8,255 nt of DNA, from assembly GCA_005800795.1 (NCBI GenBank), contig SYEN01000165.1, forward strand, positions 1 to 8,255, written 5' to 3'. The number at the start of each line of letters is the position of its first letter. Within the stretch, counting starts at the first letter, position 1. The DNA comes from Burkholderiales bacterium (GTDB taxonomy: Bacteria; Pseudomonadota; Gammaproteobacteria; Burkholderiales; SG8-41). The notes beneath the pieces are model-generated. The model was not told the DNA's origin. It ran no database searches and saw nothing but the letters and a program-made list of their open reading frames with translations. Below are positions 1 through 6,785 of this stretch, one piece after another. A program made the position numbers and the translations under genes.

Positions 1-1
1 C

Positions 2-907
2 ACCATGCGCGAAAATGTTCTGGGGCTGACCGTGGTGTTGGCCGACGGACGCATCATCAAAACCGGCGGCCGCTCGCGCAAATCCGCCGCCGGTTACGAT
101 CTCACGCGGCTGTTTGTCGGCAGTGAAGGCACACTGGGCTTGATCGTTGAAGTGACGTTGCGCCTGTATCCGCAGCCCGAAGCCGCCTCCGCCGCCACGT
201 GCGCGTTTCCGTCGATTGATGCCGCCGTACGCACCGTGATTCAAACCATACAACTCGGTGTACCCATCGCGCGCTGCGAGTTGCTGGATGCGCTCACCAT
301 CGGCGCCGTCAACCGCCACAGCAAGCTCGGCCTGCGCGAAGCGCCGATGCTGTTCTGCGAATTTCACGGCAGCGCAGCCTCGGTCAAGGAGCAGGCCGAA
401 ATCGTACAGGCCATCGCGCGCGAACAAGGCGGTATGGATTTCGAGTGGGCGACACAGCAGGAAGACCGCACGCGCCTATGGCAGGCGCGGCACGACGCCT
501 ATCCCGCGTGCCGCCGCCTGATACCGGGCGGGCGCGCGATGTCCACTGATGTCTGCGTGCCGATTTCGAGGCTTAGCGAATGCATCGCCGAAACCAATAA
601 AGATTTACAACACGCCACCATCCCCATCGCGCTCTTCGGTCACGTCGGCGACGGCAATTTTCATCTGGTGATCGTGACCGACCCCGCCAACCCGAATCAC
701 CTCGTCGAAGCCGAACACATCAACCACCGCGTCGTCTCACGCGCACTGGCCATGGGCGGCACCTGCACTGGCGAACACGGCATCGGTTACGGCAAACTGG
801 ATTTTCTCGATGCTGAGCATGGCGAAGCGGTGTCAGTGATGACGGCGATCAAGCAGACGCTGGATCCGCGCAACCTGTTCAATCGCGGGAAGGTTATTCG
901 CCACTAA
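2..907 (+). CDS. FAD-linked oxidase, GlcD / D-lactate dehydrogenase type (5'-truncated)
   Basis: C-terminal 301 residues of a flavoprotein that oxidises a D-2-hydroxy acid (glycolate, D-lactate or similar). The reading frame is open to the left edge, and the ATG at position 5 lies inside a conserved stretch (TMRENVLGLTVVLADGR), so the true start is upstream. The first part (to about nt 165) finishes the FAD-binding domain, with the family motif GSEGTLGLIVEVTLRL. The rest is the FAD-oxidase C-terminal domain. It carries the signatures GHVGDGNFH (nt 638-664) and GEHGIG (nt 770-787), and ends with the usual DPRNLFNRGK. Full-length relatives run about 460-480 residues, so roughly 60% is present. 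The exact substrate cannot be told; glcD and dld-like enzymes share all these motifs. No GlcE or GlcF subunit follows, which favours a single-subunit D-lactate dehydrogenase type, but genes to the left are not visible. Confidence 0.93.
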   Translation, partial: TMRENVLGLTVVLADGRIIKTGGRSRKSAAGYDLTRLFVGSEGTLGLIVEVTLRLYPQPEAASAATCAFPSIDAAVRTVIQTIQLGVPIARCELLDALTIGAVNRHSKLGLREAPMLFCEFHGSAASVKEQAEIVQAIAREQGGMDFEWATQQEDRTRLWQARHDAYPACRRLIPGGRAMSTDVCVPISRLSECIAETNKDLQHATIPIALFGHVGDGNFHLVIVTDPANPNHLVEAEHINHRVVSRALAMGGTCTGEHGIGYGKLDFLDAEHGEAVSVMTAIKQTLDPRNLFNRGKVIRH

Positions 908-923
908 TCGATAAGTAATTGTT

Positions 924-1307
924 TTATTTGATATTTTTCTTCTTTTCCCTACCCTCTAGACTCACCCGCCGCGCCTCCGCCACACGCGCCTGCTCGCGCC
1001 GCCGGCACGATCGGCATCGCGTAGCCATAGTCCAGACACCGCCCCTCGCAGTTTCGTACCACCACTTTTGCTGTGTGTCGCGCCACACTTGCGCTGCGCC
1101 GCAATCCTTGCAGGTGAACGGCCTGTCGAGGTAGTAGCCGCGCAGCACGTAGTCGGGTGTGCTGTAGCTGTTGTCGGGCTTTAACAACGAAGCGTTGACT
1201 TTGACTCGGCCGCACAATAACGCGGCTTCGTGTGCAGCGATCTTGCGCGCTTGTAACGTCGCGCGTCCGGCGGCAAGTTGGGCACTGCGGTCACGATTGC
1301 GCTTCAT
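924..1307 (-). CDS. Small zinc-ribbon domain protein (zf-trcl-like)
   Basis: A 127-residue, very basic protein of unknown function. Two CxxC knuckles, C66-x2-C69 and C98-x2-C101, are set 28 residues apart. Between them lies a Q-Q-K-W-W-Y-E motif, and the second pair sits in RCRSCRRRE. This arrangement (FxCxDCG, then QxxWYE, then RCxxCR) is that of the 'probable zinc-ribbon' family Pfam zf-trcl. The N-terminus (1-35) is Arg/Lys/Ala-rich and probably helical; the C-terminus is a charged tail ending in KKKNIK. The ATG is supported by GGAGAGG at 1318-1324 (minus strand), 10 nt upstream. The gene converges on the FAD oxidase with 16 bp between stop codons. Zinc binding is inferred from the cysteines. 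A nucleic-acid role is plausible from the charge but not shown. Confidence 0.82.
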   Translation of the reverse strand: MKRNRDRSAQLAAGRATLQARKIAAHEAALLCGRVKVNASLLKPDNSYSTPDYVLRGYYLDRPFTCKDCGAAQVWRDTQQKWWYETARGGVWTMATRCRSCRRREQARVAEARRVSLEGREKKKNIK

Positions 1308-1317
1308 TTCGGGGTAA

Positions 1318-1324
1318 CCTCTCC
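1318..1324 (-). promoter_or_regulatory. Shine-Dalgarno site of the zinc-ribbon gene
   Basis: GGAGAGG on the minus strand, 10 nt before the ATG at 1305-1307. It supports that start codon and shows the gene is meant to be read on the minus strand. Confidence 0.6.
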
Positions 1325-1393
1325 GCTTGCAGCACGTGGCTCAAGTGGTCAACATGGCGCGTACCCATCGCGCCTCTACCTAGAGCGGTAAAC

Positions 1394-1439
1394 ATGCCAT
1401 ACCCACCTTTTTTCAATCGCACAGACAATGCCATACCCA
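1394..1439 (+). repeat. 12-bp direct repeat at the start of the first Bug gene
   Basis: The 12-mer ATGCCATACCCA occurs exactly at 1394-1405 and at 1428-1439, offset by 34 bp. The first copy begins with one candidate start codon of the following gene, and the last base of the second copy is the A of the other candidate start (1439-1441). Because the offset is not a multiple of three, the copies are read in different frames. The match is seen directly; its meaning (local duplication or protein-binding half-sites) is unknown. Confidence 0.5.
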
Positions 1440-2392
1440 TGCGTAACTATTTGTTTTTATTGATATTTTTTTCACCCTTTTTTGCGACTGCCCAGTCCTT
1501 CCCCAGCAAATCCGTGCGCTTGGTGGTGCCTTTTGCCGCCGGCGGCAGCACCGATATTGTCGCGCGCACCTTGGCGCCACGCCTGACTGAATTGTGGGGG
1601 CAAACAGTGGTGGTGGACAACCGTCCCGGCGGCAGCACGGTGATCGGCACGGAGATAGTCGCAAAATCGCCGCCGGATGGGCACACACTGTTTATCACAC
1701 CTGCGCCGTTCACCATTGTGCCTAGTCTTTTGAAAAAGCTGCCGTACGATCCACAAAAGGATTTTGAGCCCGTGACGCTGATCAACACCACGCCGCTGGT
1801 GGTGGTGGTCAATCCCGGCGTGCCGGCCCGGACTATCAAGGAACTCGCCGCGCTGGCGAAATCCAAACCCGGCGCATTGAACTTCGGCTCGTCGGGCAGC
1901 GGCGGCTCGAACCATTTGGCGGGCGAGTTGTTTAACTCGATGGCCGGGGTGAAGATGGTGCATATTCCGTACAAGGGCAACGCGCCCGCGCTGGTCGATT
2001 TGCTGGGTGGCCATGTCGATGTGGTGTTCAATGGGTTGACCTCTGCGATACCGCTGATTCGTTCAAACAAACTGCGCGCACTGGGCATGACGAGCCTTGC
2101 GCGCGCGGGCGCCATGCCCGATGTGCCCACGCTCCACGAACAGGGCATGAAAGGGTTTCTCGCGGTGGCGTGGAATGGCGTCACTGCGCCTGCGCGCACA
2201 CCGCGTGAGGTCGTCAACAAGATCAATGCTGACATCGTCCGGCTGGTGAAAACGCCAGAGTTGATCGAGCGCCTGAAGGCCGACGGCTCCGACCCCGCCG
2301 GGTACAGTGTCGAGCAGTACCAGCAGTTTTTGCGCGACGAAACCGCGAAGTGGGCCAAAGTGATTGCTGCAGCAGGGGTAACCGGTTTGTAG
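1439..2392 (+). CDS. TctC/Bug-family periplasmic solute-binding protein (copy 1)
   Basis: A 317-residue exported binding protein of the tripartite tricarboxylate receptor (Bug) family. These proteins capture small organic acids or other small metabolites in the periplasm. The signal peptide is residues 1-18: M-R-N, a long F/L/I core, then an ATA|Q cleavage site. Mature-protein hallmarks follow in order: FPSKSVRLVVPFAAGGSTDI, VVVDNRPGGS, AKSPPDGHTLF, LPYDPQKDFEPV, a GSSGSGGSNHLAGELF loop, and HIPYKGNAPALVDLLGGHVD. Length matches the family (about 320-330). I chose ATG 1439 because it gives a normal signal peptide. The frame stays open upstream, and ATG 1394 (15 residues earlier, weak purine stretch before it) or 1232 are possible. 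Neither start has a strong ribosome-binding site. No TctA/TctB gene lies nearby, so the cognate membrane transporter, if any, is elsewhere. Ligand unknown. Confidence 0.93.
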   Translation: MRNYLFLLIFFSPFFATAQSFPSKSVRLVVPFAAGGSTDIVARTLAPRLTELWGQTVVVDNRPGGSTVIGTEIVAKSPPDGHTLFITPAPFTIVPSLLKKLPYDPQKDFEPVTLINTTPLVVVVNPGVPARTIKELAALAKSKPGALNFGSSGSGGSNHLAGELFNSMAGVKMVHIPYKGNAPALVDLLGGHVDVVFNGLTSAIPLIRSNKLRALGMTSLARAGAMPDVPTLHEQGMKGFLAVAWNGVTAPARTPREVVNKINADIVRLVKTPELIERLKADGSDPAGYSVEQYQQFLRDETAKWAKVIAAAGVTGL

Positions 2393-2439
2393 CATCGCTT
2401 GCCGGATTGCGCTAGGCTGTAGCCGATACGAACGCTATA

Positions 2440-2445
2440 GGGGAG
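2440..2445 (+). promoter_or_regulatory. Shine-Dalgarno site of the DUF6901-like gene
   Basis: GGGGAG, 11 nt before the ATG at 2457-2459. It fixes the start of the interrupted gene and suggests that translation initiation there is intact. Confidence 0.5.
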
Positions 2446-2456
2446 AATGACGCCGC

Positions 2457-3128
2457 ATGAGCCACACGATCACCTATATCTTCCGCCTCGAAACCGGTAT
2501 CGAGCACCGCTTTGAAGTTGATTTTGAGCGCCCTCCGGCCAGCGGCAATCTGCCGGACTGGACGTTGCTCGACACTCACAAGTGCCCGAATTGTCCGCTG
2601 CCCAGCACGCCGGGCGCGCGCTGTCCGGCGGCGGCCGATCTGATGGCCATCGTTGAGCGGTTTTCACAACTGGCGTCGATTGACACCGTGGATGTGCGCG
2701 TATTGCGCGAGTAATTTGAGGTTAGCAAGCATACCGACACGCAGACCGCCTTGAGCGCGCTAATGGGGTTGATCCTTGGCAGCAGCGGGTGCCCGATCCT
2801 CGGGCGCATGCGGCCGATGGCGCGCACGCACCTGCCATTCCCGACCGAAACGGAGGTGGTGTACCGCATCGCCGCCATGCAATTGCTCGCGTGTCATCTC
2901 GCGGGCAAGCCGCCGACTCTCGATGGCCTTACCGATTTTTTCGCCGACATCGAAACGTTGAACGAAGCCTTTGCCAAGCGCCTCAAGCGCGCCATCACCA
3001 ACGATGCGGGCATCAACGCGCTGGTGGTGCTGCACTCGCGCAACATGGTGGCGAGTTTTTCGATCGACGAGACGCTCACCGAAATTCGCGGCTGGTTTGC
3101 GCAACATCCCGCGTTTACGGCTAAATAA
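2457..3128 (+). pseudogene. DUF6901-like protein gene interrupted by an in-frame TAA
   Basis: Two open stretches, 2457-2711 (85 codons) and 2715-3128, lie in the same frame and are separated only by TAA at 2712-2714. Together they give 223 codons including the TAA, about the length I recall for an uncharacterised proteobacterial family (DUF6901, from memory). The N-terminal part has a beta-rich start, then WTLLDTHKCPNCPL with C43-x2-C46 and C56. The C-terminal part continues with a T-Q-T-A-L-S-A-L-M-G-L-I-L-G-S-S-G-C-P block (Cys112 counting through the stop), then RPMARTHLPFPTETEVVYRIA and a helical tail. The possible Cys cluster is therefore split by the stop. No convincing ribosome-binding site precedes the restart candidates TTG 2751 or ATG 2763. 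The simplest reading is a nonsense mutation or a single-base sequence error (GAA to TAA would do it). Two separate small genes are less likely. Molecular function unknown. Confidence 0.72.
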
Positions 3129-3134
3129 AAAATT

Positions 3135-4121
3135 ATGAATAAAATCAATTACTTACAGAACACCCTCCTGGCGGTAGCCGTGTGTGTTGGCACGCTGGGG
3201 CACACCGGCGCAAATGCGCAGGGACAAGGTTATCCCACAAAGACCGTACGCTTCGTGATTCCGTTTCCGCCCGGCGGCAGCAATGACATTCTGGGCCGCG
3301 TGCTCGCAGCCTCATTAAGCGAGCGTCTGGGCCGGCAGGTTATCCCCGACAACCGGGCGGGCGGCAATTCGATCATCGGTTCGGAATTGGTCGCCAACGC
3401 GCCGCCAGACGGCCACACGCTGCTGATCATTTCGACGGCTTACACCACCAATCCGGTCATCCACAAACTGCCTTTTGATCCGCTGAAATCGTTCGACTGG
3501 GTGGCCATGCTAGGCGTCGGTGCCAATGTGCTGGCAGTGACGCAAAGCCTGCCCGTCAAAAACGTAAAGGAGTTGATCGCACTCGCCAAGGCGCGACCGG
3601 GCCAACTCGTTTATGCCTCCACCGGCGTCGGCAGCAATGCGCATTTCAGCACCGAGTTATTCAAGCACATGACTGGCACCAACATCATTCATGTGCCATA
3701 CAAGGGCGGCGGCCCCGCGCTGATTGATACGATTTCGGGGCAGGCGCAGCTCTGTTTGGCGTCGCTGATTCAGGCGGTGGGCCACATCCGCAACAACAAG
3801 CTGCGCGCGCTGGTCACCAGCCGCGCCAAACGCTCCGACATCCTGCCCGACGTGCCCACCATGATCGAAGCCGGCGTGCCAGGCTATGAAACCGAAAACT
3901 GGTGGGGCCTGGTGGTCACTCGCGGTACGCCACCCGCCATCGTTCAGCGCCTGAGTCAGGAAATCAACGCGATACTCAAAACGCCTGATATCGAAAAACG
4001 CCTGCGCAGCGAAGGCGCCGAACCGTCGATCAATACACCCGAATTCCTCGGCAAACATGTCGCCAACGAAATGGACAAATGGCGCAAGCTGGCGAAGCTG
4101 GCGGGCATCAAAGGGGAGTAG
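3135..4121 (+). CDS. TctC/Bug-family periplasmic solute-binding protein (copy 2)
   Basis: A 328-residue exported binding protein. The signal peptide is residues 1-28, M-N-K then a hydrophobic core and ANA|Q cleavage. Family blocks in order: YPTKTVRFVIPFPPGGSNDI, PDNRAGGNSIIG, APPDGHTLL, LPFDPLKSFDWV, STGVGSNAHFSTELF and HVPYKGGGPALIDTISGQAQ, then a C-terminal lobe ending LAKLAGIKGE. It starts 6 bp after the stop of the interrupted DUF6901-like gene, with an AT-rich leader and no recognisable ribosome-binding site. Translation may therefore depend on coupling to the gene in front or on an unstructured leader (inference). It is clearly diverged from copy 1 in the ligand-binding loops, so a different ligand is likely. 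No TctA/TctB neighbours; the ligand cannot be told. Confidence 0.94.
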   Translation: MNKINYLQNTLLAVAVCVGTLGHTGANAQGQGYPTKTVRFVIPFPPGGSNDILGRVLAASLSERLGRQVIPDNRAGGNSIIGSELVANAPPDGHTLLIISTAYTTNPVIHKLPFDPLKSFDWVAMLGVGANVLAVTQSLPVKNVKELIALAKARPGQLVYASTGVGSNAHFSTELFKHMTGTNIIHVPYKGGGPALIDTISGQAQLCLASLIQAVGHIRNNKLRALVTSRAKRSDILPDVPTMIEAGVPGYETENWWGLVVTRGTPPAIVQRLSQEINAILKTPDIEKRLRSEGAEPSINTPEFLGKHVANEMDKWRKLAKLAGIKGE

Positions 4122-4199
4122 GTTACCGTCAGATGCGAATCGGGCGGCATTCCAATTCATCGCCGCACCTCAACAGCCCTCCCCAATAGAAATAACCGC

Positions 4200-6119
4200 G
4201 TGAATAGTCCCCTTCCAGCAGGCGCTGCGCCACGCACAACACGACAATACTCGGGCCTGTTGTTTGTGCTGGCCGCGCTTGCTTTGGTGGTTGCCGAAGC
4301 TGCCGGTCACTTCGGTGTGCTTAGGGGCCTTGAAAACAACTACAGCGATTTGTGGCATCGCTTAAGCGGCGTGCGTTATCAACCCGCGCACACGGCGTTT
4401 GTGGTGGTGGATGAAACCTCGCTGTCGCGTTACCCGGACGATCCGCTGGTGTTTTGGCCACCGCTGTTCGCACGCGCCGCGGCTACCGCACGTGAAGCGG
4501 GCGCTACAGTCATCGGCATCGATTTTCTGTTTTCCATCACGCCGGAAAATTGGTTCAACAAATACGGCCTTGCCAGGAACGAGGCGCTGCAACAATATGA
4601 TCTGGGTTTCAGGCAGGAGCTCAACAAAGGCAAAATCGTTCTGGTCAGTTCCATTCTTCGTGGCGAAGCGGGCAAGCCCGACAATCTGCTGCTGGCACAC
4701 CCTGACTATCTGCTGTCGCTGCCGAACATGGATTTGCAGACGGGTGTCGGGCTGGCCGACCTGGATTTCGATGCAGACGGCACCGTTAGGCAATTCGCGC
4801 GTGCGCCTGTGCTGAGTTTGGCAAAGGATGTCGCCACGGGCGCGCCGCGCTTCAGTTTCCCGGCACTGTTGGCGCTGCGTGCGCAAGGCGGAAATCCCGC
4901 CGCGCCATCCGCGCTTCCTGCCGGGACGCGCGAGACCATCAGCTTTACCGGCCCCCCGGGCACGATTCCCCGTATCCCCTTCCACAAACTGCTGGACAAA
5001 GATGCGTTGAATGATCCCGCCGTTAAAGCGCTGCGCGGCAAGATTGTCATCATTGGCGCGGATTATTTCGGCAGCAACGATTTGCACACCACACCTTATG
5101 GTGGATCGCTCACCGGACGCGCGCGCATCGTAGGTATGCCCGGCGCTGAAATTCACGCCAATATTGTTGAGACGCTGCTCTCCGGCAACACCACGCGGCC
5201 CGCGCCACACAGCGCGCGCGTGATCGTTAACGCGCTGCTGCTGTTGCTGGCGGTGGGCGTGATGCTGCGCACGTCGCCGTGGATTGGCGTGACGGTGGCA
5301 GCGGTCGGCACGCTGATTGCACTGGCCATCGGCTATGGCACGTTTCAGCAGTTTGTGCTCTACCCGGCGGCGCATTTGCAACTGGGGCTGATCGCTGGAT
5401 TTTTGCTGGTGCTGGGCTTGCGGCTTACGCGCGAAGAACGCGACAAGGCGCGCATACGCAACATGTTCGAGGGCTACGTGTCGGACGACGTGGTGGAAAT
5501 GCTGCTCGCCAGCGGGCAAAAGCTCGAGGTGGGCGGGCAGTCGATGAATATCTCGGTACTGTTCTCCGACATTCGCGGCTTCACTACCATCACGGAACAA
5601 CTGACCACCACCGAAACGGTTGAGTTTCTGAACGTTTATTTTGAACGCGTGATCAACGTCATCAAGGCGGAAGGCGGGCGCATCGACAAATTTATTGGCG
5701 ACGCCGTGATGGCGGAATTCGGTGTGCCGTATCCGTTCGAGGATCACGCACTGCGCGCTTTGCGGGCGGCTTCGGGCATGCGGGCCGTCGCCGAAGATTT
5801 CAAAGGCTGGATGCGCACCCGCTTTCCCGATAAAAAACTGCCCGAATTCGACGTTGGCATCGGCATTCATTCCGGCAATGCGGTCGTCGGCAATCTGGGC
5901 TCGGCCAAGCGCATGGAATACACGGCCATCGGCAACACGGTGAACGTCGCCTCGCGGCTGGAAAGCGAGACAAAGACTTTGAGTTGCGTTATCGTAGCCA
6001 GTGCGGAAACCGTGCGGCTGGCTGGCAGCAAAGTGGTCACCGGGCGCCACGATGAGCTCAAGGTCAAGGGGCGCGTCGAACCCATTGAGGTTTATGAAAT
6101 CCTTGAAATCAAGGCTTAG
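4200..6119 (+). CDS. CHASE2-domain class III adenylate cyclase, membrane-bound
   Basis: A 639-residue receptor cyclase making cAMP from ATP. Order: one membrane segment (about 18-36); a periplasmic CHASE2 sensor (about 40-330), recognisable by FVVVDETSLSRYPDDPLVFW, AGATVIGIDFLF, GKIVIIGADYFGSNDLHTTP and PGAEIHANIVETLLSG; three close membrane segments (about 338-408); a short charged helix; and a cytoplasmic cyclase domain (about 447-639). Catalytic residues are present: metal aspartates D457 (FSDIRGF) and D501 (GDAVMAEFG), K497 for adenine, N582 and R586 (VNVASR). Residue 575 is Thr where class IIIa enzymes have Asp, which places this in class IIIb; some of those are bicarbonate-stimulated. 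The start is GTG 4200, the only ATG/GTG/TTG between the preceding in-frame stop (4119-4121) and the first membrane segment; no clear ribosome-binding site precedes it. The FecR-like gene follows after 30 bp. Guanylate cyclase activity is unlikely given Lys/Thr. Confidence 0.94.
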   Translation: MNSPLPAGAAPRTTRQYSGLLFVLAALALVVAEAAGHFGVLRGLENNYSDLWHRLSGVRYQPAHTAFVVVDETSLSRYPDDPLVFWPPLFARAAATAREAGATVIGIDFLFSITPENWFNKYGLARNEALQQYDLGFRQELNKGKIVLVSSILRGEAGKPDNLLLAHPDYLLSLPNMDLQTGVGLADLDFDADGTVRQFARAPVLSLAKDVATGAPRFSFPALLALRAQGGNPAAPSALPAGTRETISFTGPPGTIPRIPFHKLLDKDALNDPAVKALRGKIVIIGADYFGSNDLHTTPYGGSLTGRARIVGMPGAEIHANIVETLLSGNTTRPAPHSARVIVNALLLLLAVGVMLRTSPWIGVTVAAVGTLIALAIGYGTFQQFVLYPAAHLQLGLIAGFLLVLGLRLTREERDKARIRNMFEGYVSDDVVEMLLASGQKLEVGGQSMNISVLFSDIRGFTTITEQLTTTETVEFLNVYFERVINVIKAEGGRIDKFIGDAVMAEFGVPYPFEDHALRALRAASGMRAVAEDFKGWMRTRFPDKKLPEFDVGIGIHSGNAVVGNLGSAKRMEYTAIGNTVNVASRLESETKTLSCVIVASAETVRLAGSKVVTGRHDELKVKGRVEPIEVYEILEIKA

Positions 6120-6138
6120 GGATTTTTCGGGTTCATTC

Positions 6139-6143
6139 AGGAG
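6139..6143 (+). promoter_or_regulatory. Shine-Dalgarno site of the FecR-like gene
   Basis: AGGAG, 6 nt before the ATG at 6150. This is among the best-formed ribosome-binding sites in the window and confirms that start, immediately downstream of the cyclase. Confidence 0.65.
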
Positions 6144-6149
6144 AACAAC

Positions 6150-6776
6150 ATGCAGATCATCAAACTCATCGTAACGGCGGCAGTGTGGTTTGCTGCGGCG
6201 AGCCATGCGCAAACCGATGTGGGCATGATCACGCAGCTTGGCGGCGAAGCCACGATCACCGGCGGCAGCGCCGGTAGTGGTTCGCAAGCTGCGGTGCCGT
6301 TTCTGAAAATTGCGTCTGGCGACAAGATCAGCCTGTCCAACGGCGCGCAACTGAAAATCGTCTATTTCGGCAACGGCCGCCAAGAAACGTGGAAAGGCGG
6401 CGGGCAAATCGAAGTCGGCGGTCTTGAAAGCAAGAGCAACCTTAAGCCGGAAGTCTCACAACTACCCGCACTGGTGGTAAATCAACTTGCCAAAACCCCC
6501 GCCGCCGGCCAGCAAGGCAAAGCCGGCATGGTGCGCATGCGTTCCATAGGCAACCCTGATGCCGCGAAGCACCTCGACAAACAATACGCCGATCTGAAAC
6601 GCGATGCCGCCGCCGGCGACACCACACCGGAGGTCTACCTGCTATCGGGTCTGGTTGAACTCAAGGACTTCGCGCGCGCAAGAACCGTGTTGGGTGATCT
6701 GTCGGGCAAAGCTGAATACAAACCGGTGGTGGATCATTTCACACCGGTTGTTAACGCGGGGGCGGGAAGCAAGTAG
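6150..6776 (+). CDS. Exported FecR-like domain protein paired with the cyclase
   Basis: A 208-residue predicted periplasmic protein. The signal peptide is residues 1-20 (MQIIK, hydrophobic core, SHA|Q). Residues about 23-100 are beta-rich and resemble a FecR domain: a Gly-rich GGEATITGG start, then a PFLKIASGDKISLSNGAQLK stretch and an IVYFGNGRQETW segment, in which a 'level' is set and compared. Residues about 130-205 are helical, with YLLSGLVELKDFARARTVLGDL resembling one TPR-type hairpin. It begins 30 bp after the cyclase stop on the same strand with a good ribosome-binding site, so the two are probably one transcript. FecR-domain proteins are often encoded next to CHASE2 cyclases (known association). 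A role in modulating or sensing with the CHASE2 domain is inference. The FecR assignment is moderate, because the domain is short and diverged. It ends 9 bp before the convergent Bug gene. Confidence 0.8.
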   Translation: MQIIKLIVTAAVWFAAASHAQTDVGMITQLGGEATITGGSAGSGSQAAVPFLKIASGDKISLSNGAQLKIVYFGNGRQETWKGGGQIEVGGLESKSNLKPEVSQLPALVVNQLAKTPAAGQQGKAGMVRMRSIGNPDAAKHLDKQYADLKRDAAAGDTTPEVYLLSGLVELKDFARARTVLGDLSGKAEYKPVVDHFTPVVNAGAGSK

Positions 6777-6785
6777 CTGATCGCG

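Noticed and set aside
908..950. T-rich stretch after the FAD oxidase as a terminator
   Set aside because: There is a T-run, but no GC-rich hairpin precedes it.
919..1134. Plus-strand open frame of 71 codons overlapping the zinc-ribbon gene
   Set aside because: The minus strand carries the two CxxC knuckles and a good ribosome-binding site; the plus frame has neither a motif nor a convincing start.
1797..1811. GTG/GGT run encoding four valines in Bug copy 1
   Set aside because: Encodes a normal hydrophobic strand (PLVVVVNPG) of the family; too short to count as a slippage-prone repeat.
1447..2358. 303-codon open frame on the minus strand opposite Bug copy 1
   Set aside because: Shadow of a well-supported gene; the translation shows no family features.
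4144..4166. Imperfect stem (GCGGCAT / ATCGCCGC, 8-base loop) between Bug copy 2 and the cyclase
   Set aside because: It has a bulge and no following T-run, so it does not qualify as an intrinsic terminator; the arms are short for GC-rich DNA.
4133..4189. Possible 18-codon leader peptide (ATG 4133, TAG 4187-4189) just before the cyclase
   Set aside because: A GGAG lies upstream, but there is no regulatory codon run, attenuator hairpin or conserved feature; short frames like this are common by chance.
4362..6407. 681-codon open frame on the minus strand, opposite the cyclase and the start of the FecR-like gene
   Set aside because: The plus strand carries clear CHASE2 and cyclase motifs over the same bases. 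The antisense translation has no recognisable domain and is rich in His/Arg/Gln, as expected for a GC-rich shadow frame.
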